A DNA stretch of 64,000 nucleotides from JABFRG01 sp046351415 (GCA_046351415.1 JAXLYO010000004.1:124001-188000); one strand, 5' to 3'; shown: positions 27,490 through 38,300, counted from the first letter of the stretch. Numbers and translations: made by a program. Notes: a model not told the origin generated them from the sequence alone.

Positions 27490-29426
27490 TTCGAGTCACG
27501 CTCCATAGCGGGGCACGCAGTGGCGAGGTGGTCCTCGTCGAGCCCGACGTGTTCACCGTAGGTCGCGCGGGCAGCTGCGATGTCGTCGTTCCGGACGAGG
27601 TCGTCTCGGGACAGCACGTGCGCGTGTGGGCAGACGATGCCGGGCTCATGGCGAAGGACCTGCAATCCACGAACGGCACGACCGTCGTTCGTGGCGGAGA
27701 GCGCTTTCCCCTCGACGATACATGTGACCGCGCCATGCGCCTCGCCGACGGCGACGTCCTCGAACTCGGCCCCGCTGACCGCGCGGTGCGCTTCTCCGTC
27801 GTCGCCGTGAGCGATCAGGTGGAGCCGCACATCGTTGCGATCCGCACGATCGAGACGCTCGAGCAGCAAGACCCACGCGCGCTCACCGATTCACCGCGTT
27901 TGCGCACGCTCTACGACGGTCTCCGCAAAATTGGTCACGCGACGGACCTGTCCGAAGTTCTCGGATATGTGTGTGATGCATGTTTCGAACTCGTTCCCAC
28001 TGCGACGCACGTGACGATCGTGGCGCGCGACGACGACGAAGATGCGGAAAATGCCGGTCCGGCTGCCTACGTACCCGTGCTCACCCGCGTGCGCACGGGT
28101 ATGGTCGCGGGCCCCATCCCCGTCACCCGCAGCGTGTTCCGCAAAGTGCTCTCCGCAAGGGCCGTCGTTCTCGCCGCCGACGCCCCCACCGAAATGGCGA
28201 CGACGGAATCGCTGCTCGGCGCGAAGATTCGGTCGACCATGGGCGTGCCGCTCTGGAAGGGCGACGAGATCCTCGGCGTGCTCCAGCTCGACAACCGCGA
28301 AGCCACCGGCATGTTCTCCGCTGCCGATGCGGAGCTGATGGGCGTCCTCGCCCACAACGCCTCGCTCGCGGTCGCCAACGCGCGCCTCCTCCAGCGCCTC
28401 AAAGTCGCCGAGGAGCGCCTCCGGAAAGAGAACGCGTTCCTCAAGGGCCGAGAACAAGAGCGCAGATCCGGTGGAAAGAGCCGCGTCCCCGAGATCATCG
28501 GAGAGTCGGCCGTCATCCGCGCGATGCTCGCTCAGCTCGACAAAGTCGTCGATACGCGCGTCGCCGTTCTCGTCGAGGGGGAGACGGGCGTGGGCAAGGA
28601 GCTCGTTGCTTCCAGCGTTCACTATCGCTCGCGTCGCCACAGCAAGCTGTTCGTGGCGCAAAACTGTGCGGCCATGCCCGAGAACCTCCTCGAGAGCGAG
28701 CTCTTCGGTCACAAGAAGGGCGCGTTCACCGGGGCGACCGACGAAAAGAAAGGGCTCTTCGAGATAGCCGATGGCGGCACACTCTTCCTCGACGAAGTGA
28801 CGGAGATGCCACTCTCACTCCAGTCGAAGCTCCTCCGCGCGCTCCAAGAAGGGGAGATTCGCGCCGTTGGTGCGACGCAAGAAAAGAAGGTCAACGTGCG
28901 CATCGTCGCGGCGACGAATCGCAATCTCGAACGTGAAGTCGCCGAAGGGCGTTTTCGCGAAGACCTCTATTACCGTTTGAAGGTGTTTCCTCTGCGCGTT
29001 CCGCCGCTTCGCGAGCGTCGCGAGGACATTCCGATTCTCGCCAATCACTTCCTCAAGCGATTCTCGCTCGAGCTCGGCAAACCCGCTGCAGGGTACACGC
29101 AGCAAACGCTAGAGCTCCTCTCTGCCTACGATTGGCCGGGCAACGTTCGCGAACTGCAGAACGAAGTGCAGCGCCTCGTCATTCAGGTCGATGAAGGCAC
29201 GTTCATCACGCCAGACCTTCTCAGTCCTCGCTTGCGACAGGTCGAAGGCCTCGTTGACCGCATCAAGCCGGCGAAGGGGACCTTGAAGGAGATGATGGAC
29301 CAGGTCGAGCGCTGGCTCCTCATCGAGTCTTTGCGGGAGCACCAAAACAACAAGACCGCGGCGGCGAAGTCGCTCGGCATCACACGCGAAGGTCTCCACA
29401 AGAAGCTTCGCCAGTTCGGGCTCTAG
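27486..29426 (+). CDS. FHA-GAF-AAA-Fis sigma-54-dependent activator
   Basis: The product has 646 residues; the TTG start overlaps the stop of the HEAT gene. Residues 1-95 form an FHA domain (FTVGRAGSCDVVVPD, SGQHVRV, LQSTNGTTV), which binds phosphothreonine. A GAF domain lies at about 150-310. The AAA+ core has Walker A GETGVGKE (near 365), the sigma-54 contact loop GAFTGA (near 414) and Walker B FLDEVTEM. A Fis-type helix-turn-helix (NKTAAAKSLGITREGLHKKL) ends the protein. It should open sigma-54 promoters in response to phosphorylated partners, probably Ser/Thr kinase targets, which are frequent in this window. Target genes are unknown. Confidence 0.93.
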   Translation: MIRVTLHSGARSGEVVLVEPDVFTVGRAGSCDVVVPDEVVSGQHVRVWADDAGLMAKDLQSTNGTTVVRGGERFPLDDTCDRAMRLADGDVLELGPADRAVRFSVVAVSDQVEPHIVAIRTIETLEQQDPRALTDSPRLRTLYDGLRKIGHATDLSEVLGYVCDACFELVPTATHVTIVARDDDEDAENAGPAAYVPVLTRVRTGMVAGPIPVTRSVFRKVLSARAVVLAADAPTEMATTESLLGAKIRSTMGVPLWKGDEILGVLQLDNREATGMFSAADAELMGVLAHNASLAVANARLLQRLKVAEERLRKENAFLKGREQERRSGGKSRVPEIIGESAVIRAMLAQLDKVVDTRVAVLVEGETGVGKELVASSVHYRSRRHSKLFVAQNCAAMPENLLESELFGHKKGAFTGATDEKKGLFEIADGGTLFLDEVTEMPLSLQSKLLRALQEGEIRAVGATQEKKVNVRIVAATNRNLEREVAEGRFREDLYYRLKVFPLRVPPLRERREDIPILANHFLKRFSLELGKPAAGYTQQTLELLSAYDWPGNVRELQNEVQRLVIQVDEGTFITPDLLSPRLRQVEGLVDRIKPAKGTLKEMMDQVERWLLIESLREHQNNKTAAAKSLGITREGLHKKLRQFGL

Positions 29427-29450
29427 CCGCCCGAGGCCCTTTGCGTCAGC

Positions 29451-29479
29451 TTGACACCCGCGATGGTTCTCTCGATACT
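29451..29479 (+). promoter_or_regulatory. sigma-70 promoter of the XRE-cupin gene
   Basis: TTGACA (29451-29456) and GATACT (29474-29479) are separated by exactly 17 bases. Transcription would start near 29486, giving a leader of about 42 bases. A GAGGTGA ribosome-binding sequence lies at 29517-29523, 4 bases before the ATG at 29528. This is the most convincing promoter seen in the window. Confidence 0.7.
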
Positions 29480-29527
29480 TCCGCAGATGTTCGTCAGGGC
29501 GAGTAGCCGTGTGTCCGAGGTGACCTC

Positions 29528-30145
29528 ATGACTGCCCGCACGCGCTCTGCACGGCCCTCGGCTGCGCCCGGTGACAACGCGGACGCCCCCGATCTCGCGC
29601 CTGTCGTTGGCGAAAACCTGAAGCGCCTCCGTGCGAAGCGTGCGCTGTCCCTCGAGAAGCTGGCGCAGAAGAGCGGCGTGTCGCGAGCGATGCTCGGGCA
29701 AATCGAGCTCGGTCAAAGTGCGCCTACGATCAATGTGCTTTGGAAAATCGCGCGGGCACTCGACGTGACCTTCTCCGCGCTCATCCAGGCGCAGACAGAT
29801 GCAACCTGCACGGTTCTCCGGGCGAAGGACGCAAAGACGCTAGCGAGCGGCGATGGCGCCTTCAAGAGCCGCGCGCTCTTTCCCTTCGATGGTCCCCGCA
29901 AAGCGGAGTTCTACGAATTGAAGCTGACGCCCCAGGGCAAGGAGCTCGCCGACCCGCATGCTCCCGGCACCGTGGAGAACCTCGTCGTCACCGAGGGCAA
30001 GGTGACGATTCGCGTCGGCAACGAGATGCACGAGCTCTCGACGGGCGATGCGATCGTATTCGAGGCGGATGTCGCACATGCGTACGAGAACCCGCACGAT
30101 GCTCCGGCGGTGATGTATCTCGTGATGACGTACGCCGAAGGCTGA
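29528..30145 (+). CDS. XRE-family transcriptional regulator with cupin domain
   Basis: The product has 205 residues. After a 25-residue Ala/Pro/Arg-rich N-terminus, a Cro/cI-type helix-turn-helix runs through about 28-82 (LEKLAQKSGVSRAMLGQIE, TINVLWKIARALDV). The second half is a cupin barrel with the motif around HAPGTVENLVVTEGKVTIR and GDAIVFEADVAHAYEN. Members of this layout often repress or activate small-molecule metabolism genes, with the cupin sensing a ligand. The gene stands alone, with its own promoter and a convergent neighbour, so its targets cannot be read from context. Confidence 0.88.
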   Translation: MTARTRSARPSAAPGDNADAPDLAPVVGENLKRLRAKRALSLEKLAQKSGVSRAMLGQIELGQSAPTINVLWKIARALDVTFSALIQAQTDATCTVLRAKDAKTLASGDGAFKSRALFPFDGPRKAEFYELKLTPQGKELADPHAPGTVENLVVTEGKVTIRVGNEMHELSTGDAIVFEADVAHAYENPHDAPAVMYLVMTYAEG

Positions 30146-30236
30146 GCGGGCTGGGTTCGAGGAGAGCGGCGCGGAACGCTCGTGCGAATTACAGTAGAAA
30201 CCTAGCGCGGCTGTATGCCGGAGCGACTCTTTCGAC

Positions 30237-30890
30237 TCAGTTCCCGATCGGGAGCGAACAGAGGTACTTGCAGCCCTTCGCTTGCGTGACTCGGCCTTTG
30301 GCGATGCGACATGCCTCGCTCGCTTCGTCGAGCATTTCGGGGCACATGGTTCCTGTCGGCATGGCGTCGAGCTTCTTGTAGCCCTTGAGATCGTAGCCTG
30401 CGACTTTGCCGCTGGGTGCAACGGGCACGGAGCAGAGCACTTTGCAGCCTTGCGCCATCGACGTCTTGCCTTTCGCCGTGATGCATGCGTCCGTCACGGC
30501 ATCGGCGATCTCGGGGCAGCCCGTTCCTTCGGGGAGGGCCGCGCGTGTCTTGAAGCCGCCCATATCGAACCCCGCGATTTTGCCCGCGGCTGCAATGGGC
30601 ACGGAGCACACGGACTTGCACCCAGCGACGGCCGTCGTGCGACCACCCTTCTTCATGCAGGCCTCTTGCACGGCGTCGACGACTTCCGGGCAGAACGTAT
30701 TTCTTGGGCGGGGCGCGGCGCGCTTGGGGCCGGCGAGATCGTAGCCGCCGATAGGGCCCGACGACGTGAGGTCCGCCTCGGCCATCTCTTCATCCGATGC
30801 TTCGTCGTCGACATTGGCGGCGCAGCCCGCCATGACGAGGGCGCCAGCGATGGATGCGACCAGGGTGGAGAGAAGCATGCGAGCGTTCAT
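30237..30890 (-). CDS. lipoprotein with three Cys-rich repeats
   Basis: The product has 217 residues. The signal ends ALVMAGC (Cys23), then an acidic linker (DDEASDEEMAEAD). The rest is three tandem units of about 52 residues, each with four Cys in the pattern CPE-(10)-C-(13)-CKxxC and starting G-[YF]-D-[LM]-x-G. The units begin near residues 47, 105 and 157. The even Cys count suggests two disulfides per unit outside the cytoplasm. A good AAGGA site precedes the ATG. I do not recognise the family; the internal triplication is directly visible. Confidence 0.78.
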   Translation of the reverse strand: MNARMLLSTLVASIAGALVMAGCAANVDDEASDEEMAEADLTSSGPIGGYDLAGPKRAAPRPRNTFCPEVVDAVQEACMKKGGRTTAVAGCKSVCSVPIAAAGKIAGFDMGGFKTRAALPEGTGCPEIADAVTDACITAKGKTSMAQGCKVLCSVPVAPSGKVAGYDLKGYKKLDAMPTGTMCPEMLDEASEACRIAKGRVTQAKGCKYLCSLPIGN

Positions 30891-30949
30891 GGTGGTGTCC
30901 TTCGGGTGGAAAGGTTCGACCCACCGAACTGCAACATCGAGGCCACGTG

Positions 30950-30961
30950 CCTACATGTAGG
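30950..30961. promoter_or_regulatory. 12-bp perfect palindrome upstream of the triple-repeat lipoprotein
   Basis: CCTACATGTAGG reads the same on both strands and lies 60 bp before the lipoprotein start (30890, minus strand). Its position fits an operator. The surrounding gap 30891-31188 (298 bp) holds nothing else that I recognise. Confidence 0.4.
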
Positions 30962-31188
30962 ATATGTCTGATTCTGTCGCGTTTCCTATCGTCATTTCAA
31001 TAGTTTGCGGACGACGGAAGATCGCCGCCCCTGGATCGAATGTGTCAGCGGGTGAGGCGCGTTCACCGCGGGTGGTGAAGTCCGGTGTCGCTGCGCAGCT
31101 TCCCAAGTTGTTTTCGAATAACCGCGCGCACGCACCGACTTTCGGCTGTCGGAGGCGACTCAAGCGGTCGCCTCTCCTTCGCGCCGCC

Positions 31189-31749
31189 TTACGGAGCCGA
31201 AGGTTGGAACACGAGCGGGTTCGTCAGTCGGCCCTGATAGCCGCCGTTCACTTTGCCGTCTTGCACGAAGAAGAAGTAGCTCCCATCGCCGGACGCGACT
31301 CCGCTCACCGTGCCAGTGATGGTCGCCGCTGCGCCGGGGTCTGCATCGAATACGAAGTCGACGATGTTGCGTTCGACGACCGCTGTCTTCTGTAGGCTCG
31401 TTGCCTTCGTGCCGGTCGCATCTGCGAGGCCAGAAGCCATTGCGCTCACCGTCATTTGACATGCGTCGCCGGTGAGATTCGTGTCGCAGGCGAGCGAGAC
31501 GCGCCAGTGCCCGCCGGTCTTGTATTCGACGAAGATGCCGACTCCCTCGCCGCCTGCCGCGGACATGGTGCGGTCGGTGTCGAGATGCACGAGCATGGGG
31601 GCGACGTTCGTCGGTGCCGGCGTCGTCGTTTGTGAGGGCGTGTTCCTCGACGCACGCGGCGGCGGGTCATCGCCTGTGGTGTCCCAGAAACAGGCCGTCG
31701 CGAAGAAAGAGGAGATGGCGACGGCGAGAAGAGGGAGCTTTGCGATCAT
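31189..31749 (-). CDS. hypothetical lipoprotein
   Basis: The product has 186 residues. The short signal ends SSFFATAC (Cys20). A Pro/Thr-rich linker to about residue 50 precedes a domain predicted to be mainly beta strands (HWRVSLACD, TITGTVSG, SYFFFVQDG), with one Cys pair that may form a disulfide (LACDTN and DACQM). No known domain is recognised. It lies 18 bp downstream of the DUF6600 gene on the same strand, so the two are probably co-transcribed. Function unknown. Confidence 0.7.
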   Translation of the reverse strand: MIAKLPLLAVAISSFFATACFWDTTGDDPPPRASRNTPSQTTTPAPTNVAPMLVHLDTDRTMSAAGGEGVGIFVEYKTGGHWRVSLACDTNLTGDACQMTVSAMASGLADATGTKATSLQKTAVVERNIVDFVFDADPGAAATITGTVSGVASGDGSYFFFVQDGKVNGGYQGRLTNPLVFQPSAP

Positions 31750-31767
31750 AGATGCCTCGGAGAGAAA

Positions 31768-33333
31768 TTAGCGGCGGCGTGGTGCGGACGAACGACTGGG
31801 CATGCTGGGCGCGCTCGGGCGCACCATGCTGGGGGAGCTCGGACGTGAAACACTCGGCGTGAAGCTGGGCGAGCTCGGGCGCGAGAAACTAGGACTCGAT
31901 ACGCTCGGTGAGCTTCGAGAGAAACTCGGTGACGAATAGCTCGCTGGCGGCGAATAGCTTGGGCGAGAATAGCTCGGCGATGACGAGAAACTCGGCGAAG
32001 AGCGCGAGAACGACGGGGCGGACGGCGGGTTGTACGGAGCACGCGCCATGCTAGGCGGTGCCGACGGCCCGCTGCCACCGGAGAACGTCGGCCCGGTTGC
32101 ATAGGGACGCGACGGCGCTGCGTACGGAGGCGCCACGTAAGGTGCGCTCGTACGAACGCCTTGGAAGCTCTGCGCCGAGCGTGGCTCGATGCCGTTGTAG
32201 CGCGGAGCCGAAGCCACGCCGCTTCCGTTCATGTCGGTTGGGCGCGCGGAGGAGTAGGTGGGCGTGCTGGCGCTACGCGTGAGGTCCGTCGAGGGCGTGA
32301 AGACCGGCGCACGCGCGACGCTCGCGCCTGTGATGGTTCGCGTCGCCATACTGCGTGGTTCGGCGTAGTTCATCGAACCGGGAGGTGCCGCGCCCTGCTT
32401 GATGGCCGTGGCGGGCTGGGCATAGGCCTGAGCCTTGGCAAGACCCGGGTTCCCTGCGGGGACGCGCGCGATTTGACCATTCGTGAGCCCGAGCGTTTCG
32501 GGATTGGGACCGACCGAGGGCTTGGCTGCGACGTGCGGGTCTACCGAGGGACTCGCGGGCGTGTGCGGCTTCGTGCCGGCACCAATGTTCGCCACTTCGG
32601 GACCGCGGACGATATGCGTCTGCACCCCGTTTGCGGCGAACACATGCTCCGTGCGGCAGAACACGTAGGGCGAAGGAGGGATCGCATAGAGCCCGTACGC
32701 GTAGCCATTGTACCAATACCAACTCGGAGCCATCGGGGCCCACCCGACATAGCCGTAGCCATACGGTCCGGTTCGCCACGTGACCCACGCGCCTCGATAG
32801 GTGCGCCCGGGGATCCATGCCCAACCGCGGTGGCCGATATACGTCCAGCGACCGTAGTGGAACGGAGCCCAGCCCCACGAGTAGTCGGACACCCAAACCC
32901 AGTCGTCGTCGTAGGCCCAGTGTCCCGCCGTCGCGTAGGGCGTGAAGTCGGCACCGACGACGTGCGCGTGAGGGACCCAGACGGTTCCGTAGGTACCGTC
33001 GTCGACCCACGTACCGTACGGGGCAAGGGGCTCACGAAATTCCGTGACCGCACTCGGATCGGTGTCTGCGTACGTCGATGTATCGGCCCCGATCGCAACG
33101 TCGCCGCCGTTCAAACGCTGGCCCTGCACACCTTGGCCTGCGGGCGGGAGCCCGGAGGTGTCGTCCATGGGACGCTCGGACCTTCCATCGATGGACGCGT
33201 ACTCTTGTTGCGGAGCCTGCGCTTCGTACGAGGCGCCTGCACAACCCGAAAGCCCCACGAGGAAGAGGGCCCCGATGCCTGCGAGGGCCGCGTGAGCCGA
33301 GAATGGGAGGCGGGGGAGGCGGGGCGTGGTCAT
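31768..33333 (-). CDS. DUF6600-type lipoprotein with low-complexity Ser/Pro tail
   Basis: The product has 521 residues. The signal ends FLVGLSGC (Cys31). A Trp/Tyr/Gly-rich central part at about 100-220 contains repeated short units: PYGTWVDDGTYGTVWVP, GHWAYDDDWVWVSDYSWGWA, FHYGRWTYIGHRGWAW and a YVGWAPM block, the pattern of DUF6600. From about 320 on the sequence is dominated by Ser, Pro, Ala and Tyr, ending in repeats of PSFSRSSPS-like units and a basic PRRR end. Such aromatic repeats suggest a surface-exposed or wall-binding protein. The domain call is by motif; the role is unknown. Confidence 0.78.
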   Translation of the reverse strand: MTTPRLPRLPFSAHAALAGIGALFLVGLSGCAGASYEAQAPQQEYASIDGRSERPMDDTSGLPPAGQGVQGQRLNGGDVAIGADTSTYADTDPSAVTEFREPLAPYGTWVDDGTYGTVWVPHAHVVGADFTPYATAGHWAYDDDWVWVSDYSWGWAPFHYGRWTYIGHRGWAWIPGRTYRGAWVTWRTGPYGYGYVGWAPMAPSWYWYNGYAYGLYAIPPSPYVFCRTEHVFAANGVQTHIVRGPEVANIGAGTKPHTPASPSVDPHVAAKPSVGPNPETLGLTNGQIARVPAGNPGLAKAQAYAQPATAIKQGAAPPGSMNYAEPRSMATRTITGASVARAPVFTPSTDLTRSASTPTYSSARPTDMNGSGVASAPRYNGIEPRSAQSFQGVRTSAPYVAPPYAAPSRPYATGPTFSGGSGPSAPPSMARAPYNPPSAPSFSRSSPSFSSSPSYSRPSYSPPASYSSPSFSRSSPSVSSPSFSRPSSPSFTPSVSRPSSPSMVRPSAPSMPSRSSAPRRR

Positions 33334-33798
33334 GGTGACTTCCGGGGTTCGGCAGGTTCGGCAGGTTGGGTAGGAGGGGAGGCGCTGATCGGTTGGACGG
33401 GCGAGAGCCTCGTTCGACTCAACCGATAGAATCGATTATTACGGATTCGTCATGAATGCGCCAGTGGCCCTTTTCCCTTCCTCTTTGAACATAGGTCGCG
33501 GAGCGCGTCCGTCACCCCCGTAGATGCATGAATTGCTCCATCGGTAGCGCCTTTTCAGACATGGATCGCCGATAGGATAAGGTGCTGGAATCAAAGTGTA
33601 ATTGTCGGTCGTAAGGGAGCCGAGCTCCCCCCGCTCTTCAAGGATGTGACCTGGCGATTACACCCTGCGCGCCACTTTGGCGGGGGTGCGCCCTTCTGCG
33701 CGTCATTTTGACATCCGAAGCGCACGGCGGTGGTCCCCGTGCGCTCGTGTTCGGGCTTCCCGGGGGCCCGAAAGGAGGGCAGCCCCCCGAGCCCGTCG
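33334..33798. other. 465-bp gap with three GC-rich hairpins
   Basis: No convincing gene lies here. The left part (33420-33460) is AT-richer and may hold the promoter of the DUF6600 gene; GTTCGGCAG is repeated in tandem near 33348-33366. Three perfect inverted repeats are visible to the right: GGGAGC-CGA-GCTCCC (33615-33629), GCGCACGG/CCGTGCGC (33720-33744) and CGGGC/GCCCG (33752-33770). The last two follow the stop of the small lipoprotein gene on the minus strand and could stop its transcription, although no T-run follows. Confidence 0.4.
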
Positions 33799-34095
33799 CT
33801 ACTTCGATTTGATCTCGCCTTCTCGCATGCACATGCCGTCCGACATCATGCTCGAGCCGGAACAGACATAGGTCGTTTCCTTCCCGCAGCCGGCGGCTTT
33901 CCAATTGTTGTCGGTCACCTTCTCGACGTTCACCTGCTCGGGTTTGCACGAGAAGTCACTTGCCGCCTTGGTCATCACGACCTTCGGTGAAACGCTGGAG
34001 CTTCCGCATCCGGTCAGAATGCATGTCAAGGCAGCCACGCCAGCGAGGGAAAGAGCGACGAAGGAAATGGAATGATGATTTCGCACAGGTGTCAT
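33799..34095 (-). CDS. small lipoprotein
   Basis: The product has 98 residues. The signal ends TCILTGCG (Cys30). The mature part of about 68 residues has Cys in FSCKPE, AAGCGKE, YVCSG and GMCMRE, likely forming two disulfides. The pattern SDFSCKPEQVNVEKVTDNN followed by AAGCGKETTYVCSG is common in short myxobacterial lipoproteins, but I cannot name the family. It is divergent from prkA. It is short, but the signal, Cys spacing and codon use support it as a real gene. Confidence 0.7.
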   Translation of the reverse strand: MTPVRNHHSISFVALSLAGVAALTCILTGCGSSSVSPKVVMTKAASDFSCKPEQVNVEKVTDNNWKAAGCGKETTYVCSGSSMMSDGMCMREGEIKSK

Positions 34096-34239
34096 GGTGC
34101 GAAGGAGCCGCGCACCCCGCGAAAGTCGCGCCGTGTTTTACCTTTCCCAAACTTTCCACGAACCCTGTATCGTTGAGGACGTGGCTCGTCTCGCTCGGGA
34201 CGCGCCCACACCCCGTCCAACAGGAAAGTGAACGCGCAC

Positions 34240-36300
<2,061 letters not shown>

Positions 36301-36314
36301 GGCACATGCATGCA

Positions 36315-36347
36315 CTCGGTGACAGCCGAATCGACCCTGTCACCGAG
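36315..36347. terminator. 11-bp perfect stem-loop after prkA
   Basis: CTCGGTGACAG (36315-36325) and CTGTCACCGAG (36337-36347) are perfectly complementary around an 11-base loop. The element begins 14 bp after the prkA stop and lies about 125 bp before the next gene. No T-run follows, so it may be an intrinsic-like terminator without a U-tract or a protein-binding dyad for the downstream gene. Confidence 0.5.
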
Positions 36348-36506
36348 ATCGTGGTGCCATCGCGCCCCATTCGTCGTCTTGGAGACCAGGGGAGCGGCGA
36401 GCTCAGCCACGCTTTTTCCAACAATTCTTCACTGCGGTCACTTTGCACGGATCTTGCTTGGAACGTGGACTCATGACTCGAGGTCGCTACCTTCCTATCC
36501 TAGCCT

Positions 36507-38300
36507 TTGCTCGTCCCCGTGGGGTTCCATGCTGCTTGCGGTGGCGACGCGGGAACGGACGAATCCAACGTCGACGAGCAGACCCCTGCGCAGACCGACG
36601 TTGGGTGTGGGGGCTCCCAATCGCCCCCCTGCGTCAACGGAAAAAAGTGCAAAGTGCATGCAGATTGCGCATCGCGCTCATGCAAGGCAGGCGTTTGCAT
36701 CGCAGCCACTGCAACCGATGGCATCAAGAACGGTGACGAAACCGACGTCGACTGCGGCGGCGCCGCGAGCCCCAAGTGCGCGGACGGGAAGAACTGCAAG
36801 AACGGCGCGAATTGCGCGAGTCGTGTTTGCTCGAGTGCAGGCAAGTGCACGACGCACGTCGCCGACGGCGTGAAGAATGGTGACGAAACCGATGTCGACT
36901 GCGGTGGCTCGGTGAGCCCCAAGTGCGCCGACGGCAAGAAGTGCAGCGTGGGGACCGACTGCACGAGTCTCGTGTGCACGGGCAACGTTTGCCAGGTGCC
37001 CACGTACACCGACGGCGTGAAGAACGGCACCGAAACGGACGTCGACTGCGGCGGTAGCGGAAGCCCGGCCCAAGGTTGCGCAACGGCACAATCCTGCGTC
37101 GTGCAGACCGACTGCAAAAGCCAAGGCTGCAATGATCTGGGCAAGTGCGCGGAGGGGCGAAGCTGTATCGCCCTGCATGGTGGTCGTACGTGCGGCGCCG
37201 GCGAATTTGGAGCGCCGGGCGCTCAGCACGAAGACTGCTGCACGACCGTTGGGATGCCGAACGCCCCGGGGGGACCCATTCGCATGGGCAAGTACCTCGT
37301 CACTGCTGGCCGCATGCGCGCCTTTCTCGAGTCGATCAACGGCAAAGTTCGTGACTACGTAACGAACAATCCGCCCGCGGACTGGAACCCTGCTTGGACG
37401 CAGTACCTTCCCAATTCGTGGGACGGTCGCGAGCTCGTCGGCGGCACGTACCAAGTTCCGGCCGGTGAGCACCCGAACATCTACAGCACCTACGCGCAGG
37501 TCGGTGGTGCGGTCATGGAAGACCTTCCGGTCGACCAAGGGTGCTTCATCGGTGGCTCGTACGGCCACCCGACTTTTCTCGTGCCGGACGGCGTGCACAT
37601 GAAAGACGGTCGAAGCACGAACGGCGCAGCGCAAATCTACGGCGAAACGTATCCACGTTGGATGACGCAGGCGAACCTCGATCAGCGTCCCCTCAATTGC
37701 ACGCCGTACACGCTCTTTGCCGCGTTCTGCGCGTGGGATGGCGGTCGCGTGGCAACGGAAGCCCAGCTCAATTACGCCTACGACGACGACGGAACGGGCG
37801 CCGTTTCGAACTATCCCTGGGGAGCGACGCCCCAAGCCGGCGGCTACTTCACCGTAAACGGTGCGTGGACCAAAATCGGGCCCGCAACGACCGGTTTCTC
37901 CAACGTTCCTTGCCCGACGTGTGACGACACGCGCATCAATTGGCGCTTCAATTACCAGCAGATCGTCCCCCCCGCGGGCCAGGGAGGCCGTGATCAAAGC
38001 TACTTCATCTCTGCCCCCGGCCGGTTCCCGCTCGGCGCGAGCCGCGTGTTCAACAATGACCCGAAGCAGCGCATCCAAGATATCTCGGGGCTCGGCATTG
38101 CCATTACGAGCACCCTTCTCACGACGACGACGCATACGCTTACGTTCGGAAACGCCGACCCGAGTGACGACAGAACCGTCACGATGCAAAACGTACGCTG
38201 GGTTGGCGGGTCATGGGAGGGGCACCCCGTTCGCGGCACCTACACGTACGGCGCTCTCGTGAAGTACGGCAAAGCCATGGCGCGTTGCGTCTACCCCTGA
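36507..38300 (+). CDS. secreted Cys-repeat / FGE-like protein, paralogue 1 (N-terminus frameshifted)
   Basis: The intact frame gives 597 residues. Near the start lies a lipobox-like FHAACGG, then four Cys-rich units of about 49 residues with the signature DETDVDCGG...PKCADGK. A C-terminal domain of about 370 residues resembles formylglycine-generating-enzyme/sulfatase-modifying folds: IRMGKYLVTAGRM, NCTPYTLFAAFCAWDGGRVATEAQLNYA, NYPWG and a closing RCVYP. The only in-frame start is TTG 36507 because a TAG lies at 36501; that leaves ten residues before the Cys, with no basic residue. The ATG at 36473 in another frame encodes MTRGRYLPILA, which would complete a normal signal after a +1 shift. 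Confidence 0.75.
   Translation: MLVPVGFHAACGGDAGTDESNVDEQTPAQTDVGCGGSQSPPCVNGKKCKVHADCASRSCKAGVCIAATATDGIKNGDETDVDCGGAASPKCADGKNCKNGANCASRVCSSAGKCTTHVADGVKNGDETDVDCGGSVSPKCADGKKCSVGTDCTSLVCTGNVCQVPTYTDGVKNGTETDVDCGGSGSPAQGCATAQSCVVQTDCKSQGCNDLGKCAEGRSCIALHGGRTCGAGEFGAPGAQHEDCCTTVGMPNAPGGPIRMGKYLVTAGRMRAFLESINGKVRDYVTNNPPADWNPAWTQYLPNSWDGRELVGGTYQVPAGEHPNIYSTYAQVGGAVMEDLPVDQGCFIGGSYGHPTFLVPDGVHMKDGRSTNGAAQIYGETYPRWMTQANLDQRPLNCTPYTLFAAFCAWDGGRVATEAQLNYAYDDDGTGAVSNYPWGATPQAGGYFTVNGAWTKIGPATTGFSNVPCPTCDDTRINWRFNYQQIVPPAGQGGRDQSYFISAPGRFPLGASRVFNNDPKQRIQDISGLGIAITSTLLTTTTHTLTFGNADPSDDRTVTMQNVRWVGGSWEGHPVRGTYTYGALVKYGKAMARCVYP
36594..37160 (+). repeat. four Cys-rich coding repeats, about 147 bp each
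   Basis: Units of about 147 bp recur with GACGTCGACTGCGG-like cores near 36745, 36892 and 37039; the first, near 36597, is divergent (DVGCGG). Each encodes DETDVDCGG, a PKCADGK block and a C-(5)-C-(4)-C pattern. The same unit occurs six times in the next gene. Confidence 0.75.

Noticed and set aside
30964..31395. 143-codon plus-strand frame after the triple-repeat lipoprotein
   Set aside because: Half of it is antisense to the lipoprotein at 31189-31749 and the other half lies in a promoter-like gap; no ribosome site or motif.
33708..33713. TTGACA as a promoter -35
   Set aside because: No acceptable -10 follows at 16-18 bases and there is no plus-strand gene within a useful distance.
36678..38189. 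503-codon open frame on the minus strand
   Set aside because: Antisense to paralogue 1, with the same composition bias as the frame opposite paralogue 2 and no domain.
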